From Rallus limicola (taxonomy: Eukaryota; Chordata; Aves; Gruiformes; Rallidae): a stretch of DNA of 64,000 nt. This document shows positions 35,901-49,100 of the stretch, one piece after another. Location of the stretch: assembly GCA_022605955.1 (NCBI GenBank), contig JAKCOZ010000015.1:4717287-4781286 (forward strand), given 5' to 3'. The notes beneath the pieces were generated by a model that saw only the letters and a program-made list of their open reading frames with translations, did no database searches and was not told where the DNA came from. The translations under genes were made by a program, and so were the position numbers. Every line of letters starts with the position of its first letter. Within the stretch, counting starts at the first letter, position 1.

Positions 35901-37470
35901 AGTGGTGCCCCAGTGCCTCCCGATGCCTGTCCCTGAGGTGCCCCAGAGCCCCCTGATGCCTGTCCCAGGTGGTGTCAGTGCTGCCACCGGCGGGCCGGGA
36001 GCTGCCCCTCAGCTGGGTGCCAGTGGAGAACGCCCCGGTAGTGCCCGGTGTCATCTGGAAGACCCTGACAGTCCGACCCCCCTGCGATGACCAGAGCCCC
36101 ACTGCCCTTGGTGAGTACCCTGGGGGCCCCAGCTGCACCCGGGTGTTGCCTGGGTGCCAGGGACCCTTGGGAGCAGTGGGTGGGCGGGCTGGGTGCCCAG
36201 GTAGTGGGTGCTGAGCAGGACCCCTTCCTTCCCTGGGGCAGGCACCCAGGATTTCGAGGTATTGTTGCTGAGCCCAACGGACGGCGTGGCACCGCACCCC
36301 CTCATCGTGTGCCCCCACGGTGAGTGAGGGGATGGCGGGGACACCATGGCAGCACTGGTGGCAGCCTGGGTGACATCCCCCCTGGTCCAGGTGGCCCCCA
36401 CGCCGTCTTTGATGCCCGCTGGCGCCCAAGCATGGCTGCGCTGTGCCAGCTGGGCTTCGCTGTGCTCCTGGGTGAGTACTGGGGAGCCCAGGGATGCAGG
36501 TGACATCCAAACAGGAGTGACACGGCCCCACGGCTCCCGTCTTCCCAGTGAACTACCGCGGCTCCCTGGGCTTCGGCCAGGCCAGCATCAGCTCACTGCT
36601 CTCCCGTGTGGGGGAGCAGGACGTGGCAGACACCCAGGTGAGGGGTTGCCTCAGGGGTGCTGCTGATGTTGGGGGCTGCTGGGAGGATGCTGGCAACAGG
36701 GCCCTGATGGTGGGTGGGTGCCTCATGGGCACAGCTGGCGGTGGAGCAGGCGCTGCGCACCGAGCCCCTGGACCCACACCGCCTGGCCCTGCTGGCTGGG
36801 TCCCACGGAGCCTTCATCGCCCTCCACCTCCTCACCCGTGAACCGGAGCGGTACCGAGCCTGCGCCTTGCGCAGCCCTGTCTGCAACCTGCCCGCTCTGC
36901 TGGGCACCTCTGACATCCCTGATTGGTGAGTGCCACCCCTCACCCTGAGTCCTGCCACATCCCCACAACACCCACCAGCACCTTCGTGTCACAGGCGCTA
37001 CACCTCCCTGGGGCTGCCCTACACCTTTGAGCGGGTGCCCCGTGCTGAGGAGGTGGCCACCATGCTGCTGCGCTCACCCATCGCCCAGGCAGCTCAGGTA
37101 AGGCAGGGACAGGATGGGTGTGGGTTGCCAGATGCAAGGGGGGCCGGGCACACACCGCTGTTTGGTGCTGCAGATACGGACACCGGTGCTGCTGTGTGTG
37201 GGGGCCCGGGACCGGCGTGTCAGCCCCACGCAGGCGCTGGAGCTGTACCGGGTGCTGCGGGCCAGGGGAGTGCCTGTGCGGTGAGTGGGGGGTGGGGGTG
37301 GGAGGATGGTAAAGGGGACAGAGCCTTGGGGAGCCAGCTGAGCACCCCTATCCCACCCCAGGGTACTGTGGTACCCGGAGGGCGGCCATGCGCTGGCCGG
37401 CGTGGCAACAGAGGCCAACGTCTTCAGGAACTGTGCCCACTGGTTCCTCCGGCACCTGGGGCAGCCCTAG
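32925..37470 (+). CDS. Divergent tandem paralogue of acylaminoacyl-peptide hydrolase (APEH-like), copy 2
   Basis: I read 22 exons: 32925-32972, 33083-33191, 33272-33398, 33542-33623, 33714-33789, 33920-34062, 34191-34328, 34403-34494, 34600-34640, 34709-34830, 35003-35063, 35156-35250, 35337-35388, 35461-35549, 35969-36110, 36242-36319, 36391-36471, 36549-36637, 36735-36925, 36995-37097, 37174-37280, 37362-37470. They encode 724 aa without a break. Intron phases all match copy 1, and 14 of 22 exon lengths are identical. The triad is present: Ser578, Asp666 (RDRRVS) and His698 (GGHALAG), plus PHGGPH. However, the nucleophile elbow is A-G-S-H-G rather than G-G-S-H-G. The N-terminus lacks the VTTQYGG block, and exon 6 has an acidic tail (EEDEDEE). 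Divergence is high in exons 1, 2, 6 and 11 but low in exons 7-8. The start ATG has a purine at -3 and G at +4. It may be a hydrolase with altered specificity or a pseudoenzyme. The intact frame argues against a decayed copy. Confidence 0.92.
35560..35895 (+). repeat. Degenerate GGCACAGC-type repeat in intron 14 of the APEH-like gene
   Basis: Variants of 'tggcacagc', 'atggcacag' and 'agcacagc' recur irregularly across roughly 330 bp. They include a near-duplicate 'ttggcagggtatagcacagc' at about 35,685 and 35,706. This expands the intron to 419 bp, whereas its counterpart in copy 1 (31,066-31,142) is 77 bp. No reading frame or known mobile element was recognised. Confidence 0.75.
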
Positions 37471-37621
37471 GGGGACAGCCTGGCCCAGCACAGACCCTAC
37501 TGCCCACAGTGGCCCCACAGCTGTGCCAGCCCCAGAGTGACCATCAGCCTTGGGGACCTGAGGAGGAAGGAGCGAGCACGGCCGGGGGTGGGATTGGACA
37601 TGGGTCTGGGCTTTGGTACCA

Positions 37622-37627
37622 AATAAA
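37622..37627 (+). terminator. Poly(A) signal AATAAA of the APEH-like gene
   Basis: A canonical AATAAA lies about 150 nt after the TAG at 37,468-37,470. Cleavage is expected at roughly 37,640-37,655, in the same few bases where the opposite-strand MST1 transcript should end. Confidence 0.85.
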
Positions 37628-37658
37628 CACCTGAGACCCTATGCCCTGCCTACGGGTC

Positions 37659-37664
37659 TTTATT
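37659..37664 (-). terminator. MST1: Poly(A) signal AATAAA of MST1 (TTTATT on the plus strand)
   Basis: The reverse complement of AATAAA lies 38 nt past the MST1 stop codon (37,702-37,704 on the plus strand). Expected cleavage on the minus strand is at about 37,635-37,650. The two convergent genes therefore share or overlap their 3' ends. Confidence 0.85.
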
Positions 37665-37701
37665 GTGCAGTGACAGCTGTGCCAGGCTGGTCTGAGCCTG
37701 T

Positions 37702-42037
<4,336 letters not shown>

Positions 42038-42440
42038 GGCGGCGGCCCCGCGTCCCCGGGCTGCGGAGCGCCGGGCCGGCCTCGAGCAAATATTTGCCCG
42101 CGGGCCCGGGGCCAGCGGGGCCGGGGTCACCCGGTGGCGGGGCCGCACGTGGGGTTGGGGGAGGGGCCCGCGGCCAGGGGGCGGAGCCGGCAGCGGGGGG
42201 CGGGGCCCGGGGCGCGGCCGAACGGGTGTGGGTGGGGCGGGGCGGCGGGGAGGGCGGGGCCGCGTGGGCAGGGCGCGGGACGCGGGGGGAGGCGGGGCCG
42301 CGCGCGGCCAGGTGGGGCGGGGCTGGAAGGGCGGGGCGGGCGCGAGTGCCTGGCGCCCATTGGCCGCGGCGCGCTCGTGCCGCTGGTTGCTAGGCGCCGC
42401 GCGCCCCTCCCCCAGGTACGTGCCCGCGCGGGGTCGCGCT
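42038..42440. promoter_or_regulatory. Bidirectional CpG-island promoter between MST1 (-) and an unidentified plus-strand gene
   Basis: The stretch is extremely GC- and CpG-rich with many GC boxes. It includes an inverted CCAAT box (ATTGG, 42,359-42,363) and a GGTTGCTAGGC motif (42,385-42,395) that resembles an RFX/X-box half site. On the MST1 side, a perfect 12-bp palindrome GCAAATATTTGC (42,086-42,097) is an AT-rich exception within the island, 49 bp upstream of the MST1 ATG. The CCAAT and X-box-like motifs sit nearer the plus-strand first exon. The division of the elements between the two genes is inferred from position only. Confidence 0.6.
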
Positions 42441-42524
42441 CGCGCCGCGCCGCCCGCTCGGTGCGTCGGGGCCGCTGGCGGCGAGAGCCGGCGGGGAGCG
42501 GCCTCCGGGCCCGGCCGTGGCACG
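42441..42524 (+). other. Probable non-coding first exon of an unidentified plus-strand gene (5' end uncertain)
   Basis: CpG-island sequence with no in-frame ATG ends at a strong donor, GGCACG|GTGAGC (donor at 42,525). It faces away from MST1, as expected for the partner of a bidirectional promoter. The 5' end is a guess. In mammals the gene head-to-head with MST1 is RNF123, but I found none of its coding sequence in the following 21 kb, so I assign no symbol. Confidence 0.45.
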
Positions 42525-43690
42525 GTGAGCGGCCGCGGGGAGCGCGGGACCGGGGGGACGGGAGCCGGCCTCTGCCCGGCGGCGCCGCGAGGCCGCGGCG
42601 GCACCTGCCGGGCCGCCCTGCCCTTGGCCTAGCTGGCGGGCCGGGGCCGGGAGCGGGGCCGGGAGCGGCGGCGCGGCCTGGGCAGAGGCGCGGAGGGCCC
42701 GGGCCTCCCGGTCGCGCGGCAGCGGGGCGGCACGGCCCACCGCCGCCTCCTCGGCCCCGGCGCGCCCTCTGCGGCCTGCCGGGGTCGGGCGCGGGCGGCG
42801 GCCCGAGCCGGCTCTGGGGTCCGTCGTGCCGCCCTTCCTTTCCCTCCTCCTGGTTGCTTTCCCGCCGGGGCCGCTGTTCGGGCGCCGTCTCGGGCCTGGG
42901 TGGGAGCCGCGCCCAGGGGTGCCCGGCGGAGCCGGCCCTGCCGGCGGCGGGAGGTGGAACGGGCCCGGCCCGGCGCTCCGAGCGGCTGGGCTGGCTTGGG
43001 CTGTCCCGGGCGAGGCGCGGGGCTTCGCCGCAGCCGCCGGCGGGGGCGGTGGGAGCGGCCCAGGTGCCGGCAGCCGGTCCCTGGCTGTGCCGCGGGTCCC
43101 GGCCGCGTGTGCCGGAGCCTCTCTGGGTTTCCCGGGCTCGGCCCAGAGCCGTATGCGGGGACCCGGCAGCTCTCCCTGCTTGCCGGGGACCGGCCGGGCT
43201 CCGTGGGCTTTCCGGTGTCCGGCGGGTGTCTCGGGGTGGGCTCCCCGGGCGCTCCCGGGTGGGGTTGGCGCGGCAGCCCGGCGGCTCTCGGCCCCCGCTT
43301 CGGGACCGGCCGGTCTCACAGGGGGCTCCGGGGTTTGACCTTGGGGCTCGGTGCTGCGGAGCCTGATCCATCCCGGGGGTAGAACAGCCCTGCAGCCAAA
43401 CTTTATCTTTACCCGGCGGTGGGGTGACTAAACATAAGCCAACAGTTGTGCCGCGGGGAGGGACGTAGAGACAGAGAGTTCCCCGGGGCCTCCGGCTCCT
43501 GGGAAGCAACAGGCGGCCGCCGGCTCACCCAGCTCCCGTCAGGTTCGCGGGCCCGGGCTCAAGGGAAGGTTTGCCCCGGGTCTGCAGGTCGCAGAGACTC
43601 TTCCCGTGCATGCTGTGAGAGCTCGGCGCGGTCTGCGCTGCCTGGCCGGGTGTGAAGGTGCGGGCAGGGGGACAGGAAGGTGTGGGCGGC

Positions 43691-43704
43691 GGGGGGGGGG
43701 GGGG
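43691..43704 (+). repeat. Poly-G tract (14 G)
   Basis: A homopolymer of 14 G follows ggcggc in the downstream shoulder of the CpG island. It is a likely site of sequencing or assembly error as well as of real length variation. Confidence 0.9.
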
Positions 43705-46141
43705 CGTGGGAGCCGGGCCGCAGGGTTTGCAGGCGCTCCCCGGGGTGCTGTGTCTCCCACGGTCTGGGTGCTGTGGGCTCGTAGGCTTGGGGAAGCGGTG
43801 CTGACATTGCTCCCCTGTCCAAAACAAGCTAAAATCCGCTTTCTGTGTAAAAAGCCCTCCAGGCTGGGGTTTCTTTCCACTGCCTGCCGCTGCTACGTGA
43901 TGGGTTGCCTGAGGAATACCACCCTGGCTGAAAATTGCTATTTAACTTTGTGTGGAATGCTGCCTCTTCCCATCTTTAGCTTTACAGATTCCTTTCCTTG
44001 CCCAGGTTTCTTCACACGGTCTCTGCCACTGTTCCGAACCACTTACTCCTCCTTCCCAATGCTTGTCGTTGCTCTCTTCTATCCTAAATATAGGGTAGTA
44101 TGCCAACGGGAGAAGCTTGAGAGCGAGCTGAAGTGCTGGGAACACCACTGTTTACTCAGAGGAGTAATCAGCAAAGCCTGGCTGATTCCAGGTCGCGCCG
44201 TCTTCTTGCTGCAGGAGTTTGCACTGACTTATTTGGGAGCTGACATGAGTTCTTGAATAAGGAGAAGATGCTGACAGCACAAGCTAGCCTAAAAATACCC
44301 TTTTCTTCTCTTTTTTTTTTTCCCCCCAGCATCGTGTGAACTGAGTAGTAAATCCTGCTTAATTGTCAGTGCCAGGCCTGGAGAATTGGCACAAGCTGCG
44401 GGGCTGCTATCGGTGGAGGTGTTCTGTGTCTCTCTGTGTGCCAGTAGGTTTTGTGTGGTATTTGCTAACCCCAAACACTACTCTGCTTTTAGAAGTGACT
44501 GGTATTAACAGTTCACTGAGTGCTGCTCATCTACTTCTCTCTCCTCTGGCCGGTGTGCTGGGCTCGGCTGCTGTGAGAAATGAAGGAGGATGAGTGAGGG
44601 GTAGAAACCTTTCGCCAGTAATGTGTGTGTGGTTAGAATGGGCTCAGAGCTGTGACTGTAACTCGTCTTCCATGGGCGGCTGCTCCAGAGGAATTCTCAT
44701 GTGTCTCTTGTTGCTGGAGCTGTACCCTGCCAGCGAGGGGGCAACCTCGGAGGGAGATGAGGGGGTAACGTGCGAGCTGGCTTGTGTCAGCTGACAAGAC
44801 TGAGAGGTGCTTTGCACTAAAGACTGGCAGTCCCGCTCAGCTCCGACAGAGAAGAGGACCGTCCAGTTGCAGCACTGGGGTCCCGTAGGAGTTTTCACGT
44901 CCACAGCACAGGCACGGGCTGCTGTTGGCTGAATGAAGGTGTGATAGTTCTGCCTCGGCAGGAGCATCGATGCTCCACGGTAGGAATATTGTCTCCTTGC
45001 CTTTTCCATGTCCCTTGGGCAGGTAACAGGAGCGACTGTCCTGGGGAGATCCCAGGGTGCTGTGCCAGCCTGGGGAGGAACTCCAGCCGCAGGCAGTGAA
45101 GCAGCCTGTCTTGATTCAGCAACGACAACTATCTTAAGTTGTGTTGTGGGGATGGTTTTGTGCCTTTCCTCCTGTTAGCTGGGGGATAGTACAGGAGATT
45201 TAATTCTGGTAACGATTAATCTGAACCAAGAAACTGCAAACTCTGAATTCTCCTTGGGCAAACAGGGGTCATGTAAATAAATGTCTCTGGCGTTCTTTGT
45301 GGTGCCTGTGGACTGTCTGCTGATGACTTCTGGTCTCCTGCCGAATCAGTGGGAGGCTGCTGCTCCTTGAGCTCCCAGTACTTTGGTGGTGGTTTGAGCG
45401 AAATGCAAATAAACACACTTGGATTGACCTAGCATATCTGAGGCCTTGGTATGCTGAAAATATTTGTTCTTGGGATGTTTGTGCAGTCTGGAGAGCTCTG
45501 TACCTCAAAACCAATTTGTGAAGGACTGTGACCGTTTAAGCTGTGAAAAATAAAGGATCAACCCTGAGGGGTGATTCTGTGAGGCTGAATAAGCTCGAGC
45601 GAGCTCAGGTGCTGCTGGATAGAAAGTTAATATATTATTAACCTGCGTGAATACACCAGGTAGGTGCCCTTCCTGGTCTAGTGCCTTTCTTCTATCTGCT
45701 TATCCCTTGGCTTAAACTGCCTCTGGCTCAGCTTTTCTGGGATAAAATTTTAGCTTGCCAGTGAGAAGGACAGTTGTGTGTGTGTGCTGTTACTGCTTGC
45801 TTTGTTGTTGTGTTTTCCACAAGTGTCCAAGCTTACCTGCTGGTGCAGCAGCATCCAAAGGGGATAGCTGGAGTCCCCTGGCCAGGCAGGGACACCCTCC
45901 CTCTCCCTGGTGCCCACCGAACCTGCGAGCTGATTGCCCAGGGACCAGCAGTGAGCTGTTGTGCTGCTTGTGAGTGTCTGATGGGGAGGTGAGTGGCACA
46001 GCATTGTTCAGGGTGTCGGGGGGCAACAGGGGCCTCCTCCTTCTCTTGGCAGTGACTTGTGTGGATGGGATGATGTGTCTTGAAAGCACAGCCTGAGATA
46101 AAGCTGGAGCTTCTGCCCGAGTTAGGAGCTGGGGTGCAAGC

Positions 46142-46152
46142 TATATATAAAG
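46142..46152 (+). promoter_or_regulatory. TATA-box-like motif (TATATATAAAG)
   Basis: A perfect TATATAAAG core (46,144-46,152) lies in unique sequence within the long non-coding stretch. I could not find a well-defined downstream exon with a strong donor, so the match may be chance in a 20-kb region. Confidence 0.2.
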
Positions 46153-49100
46153 CACCCTGGGAACATGCCCTGTCTTCCCAGATGCTACATCCTGCTTGAG
46201 GTCACCAGAACCTGGCTGTGCTGGTGCCTGGGAGCCAGGCTCACTGCTTTTGGAGAGGTCTGACGTCCTGGCTGTGGTGTTTGCAGTCATCTTGCTGGGC
46301 TGATCTTTTTTTTGATTTTTCTTTTGACCTGGGTTAACTTTCTGCTCATGAGCAGTGGAAGTTGTCCACAGGAGCTTGTGAATGCTACAGCCAGAAAGAG
46401 TTTGTCAGCACCTTGGCAGCACAGGTGGAAAGGACCCTGGAGGGAAAGGTGGACACCATCCCGGTGCTGGGGAGCGGTGGGTTAGCTCAGGACGAGCAGC
46501 TTCCCTAGCCAGCCTCACAACTTGAAGCTCTGAAAAGGGCCCTTCTCTTTCCCTGCTCTCAGCTGTGCCCTCCTGCCTCCTCCCACGTGCCAGCTGTGGT
46601 GCTGAGCTGATGCACTGATGAACTGATCTTGCTAACTTGGCATAAAATTGTCCTCTTTTTTTTTTCCCCAGCTTGACCCATTCTCCACTGGTTTAGCAAA
46701 GTGGTCAGGAGGGGAGCAGTGGTATTGGCAAAGCTCTCCTTTTGGACGGTGCCCTTTGCTCATAACGGGTGTTTTCTACTCCAGGGTTGAGTTGTCCCCT
46801 CGCTTTTGCTGTCCTCCAGGCATGGAGAGTAATTCTTGGTGGGATTCAAGGTACCTTATCTCTGTCAGACCTTCACATGCAGAGCATGGGGCTTGGAAGC
46901 AGCAGTAAACTTGTTCTGGTCCGGGCGGTGGACAGTGCTCAGCGTTGGTTTGGGCTCCTACCTTCCTCTGACCTGTTAAAATGTATTTGAATAAAGGTTT
47001 CTGCTGCTGTATTCTCCTTCCTTCCCTTTTCCTTGTGCTGTGGTCTCACCATGGTGCTCAGCATGATGGCTTTTCCCATCGTTGCAACCCCAAGTAAGGG
47101 CACGGTGTGTATTTTCGATGCGCTTTTTGAGAAGGGCTCAGCTCACAGAGGGTTACGTGGGCAGCCTCAGAAATATTTTGGATCCTGGCTTCTCAGAGCT
47201 TTCCAACAAATTGGCTTAGAAGCCTCTTCAAGCAGTTCTTGATTTTGCAAATGCTTCTGTGTGAGGACCTGACGGGCTGCATTCCTCCCCTCCTCCTCCA
47301 GGCTGAAAACTCCTGATTGCAGGAGAGGTTTCAGTTTACTCTAGCAGAGTTATGGGTTGCACGAGTGTTGAATGCAGATAGGTGATGGATCTGAGCTGGG
47401 TCTCATCTCTTTTTTTTGTAACTAGGCTGTACATTTAGACTTGGGAAAGCTTAATCTTCTCCAAAGGGTGTTCCTTCAGGTGGGGATTAGCATTCAGTAA
47501 TTTCAATGAGAGTTTCCAGTAGCAGATACTGATCATTTTATATCAGTCCCAAGGGCTAGGCATTGATTTTTTGGATGAGCTCGAGTAAGAAGAGGCTGGA
47601 CAGTTGGAACCAGCAGTTTTCCACTCAAGTGTTGAATCACAACAGGTGACTTGAAAACCTCATGCTGTTGTCACACCTTTGTATCGCGACATGGGATCTG
47701 TCAGGGCTGTCGGTCTGCTTGCAGTTCATCACACAGGCTTCTTCCCTCCTTCTGCTCCAAGGTTGGTCCCCAAATGGACTCTTAAAGCTTCTTTGGGGAC
47801 CAGCCACATCTCTTCCCGTGAGGTCCAGGGAGGATTCCTTGTGTGTGGGGCTACTTTGGGGCTTCTCAATGGCAGGGAAGAGCAGCCAAGAGCAGTAGAC
47901 TCAAACAATCCCTGTCTCTAGGGCTTGGTTATTTAGCAGTCCAGGATGCTGCTCAGACATTGGTTTAATTAGAGTAGAAACAGTCACTGAGTTTTTCCAG
48001 TGTGGCTTCTGTGCTGTAAACTTAAATTCTTAAAGCCAGCTGCTCAGTACTGGGCTCTAGCTGAGAGCTTCTTTTACTGCAAGGCAAAGATTCCTCTTCT
48101 CTAAATCTCCGTGAAGTAACAGTGGGACCATTTGGTTTGCGTTGTGGCTGCTGGGATTCCTACAGGAGGGATGGTGTGTAGCAGGAGGTGTTTGGAGCCA
48201 GGAGGCAGGAAAAGAGACAAATGTGCTGGTACCGAATGCTTCAGGGGTCATGCTTTTCTCTTCCCCCTAAGGAGAAGACCTTCCCTCTAGATCTGCTTCA
48301 TCTGAGGGTAAGGACTTTGCTTTTTTCAAAGCAAAGGCCTCTTCTAATAAAATGTCCCATCAGCTGTCTACAAACAGAGCTTGATGCCAGTGGCAAATCT
48401 AGTGTGATGATTTTGATGCCAGAATTGTGCCAATAAGAATATCAGAGGCTACAGCGACTCCCTCTTCGTGTCCCTTAGACCTTCCAGCTGAGTCCTGACA
48501 TCTGCAGAGCATTGGAGCGCTCTACTGTAGGAGCCCATTCCTGCATGAAGGGCCATGGATGGTATTTTCCCACCCCAAAGGAAGTATTTCCGTTGGAATT
48601 TTTATGGTGCTGCCTGAGGCTGGCACTGGAGAATAAAAGGTGTTTTATTTTAAACCCTTCTCTGAATTAACTTTGAAGGATCTGGTTGGGGGGGATGCAC
48701 AGAACTGGTGTAACTGTGGCTTTTTTTTTTTCCCCTCTTCTCTCAAAAATTAGGGCTTCTGTCTCTGCTGTCAGATGGTAAAGCCTGCCTGGGGTCAGGG
48801 GTAGGACTGTGTCTGTTCAGAGACACCTTCCTCTAGTATTCTTCCTAAAATACAAAATCCCTTTGCAAATCTCCCCAAATCATCATCATCCTTCCTTTCC
48901 CCTACTTCCTGTATGGGTTTCCTGTGGAATAAAGCACCAGGAATAGGGTGGTAAAGGTTGTTTCAGTGTCCAGGTGTTTTTCAGGCTGGGCACTGATGTG
49001 TTTTGTTGGTACAAAAGTCATTTGGACTAATGATCTTGCTTAATCTAACGCGCAGCACCCCGGCACAGACCTGGATGTGTGCACAGTATCCAGGGAGTGA

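Noticed and set aside
42127..43509. Overlapping long open frames on both strands (460 codons minus, 410 plus) in the CpG island
   Set aside because: The region is extremely GC-rich and stop codons are rare in every frame. The translations are Pro/Arg/Gly/Ala-rich with no recognisable domain, and they overlap the promoter and first exon.
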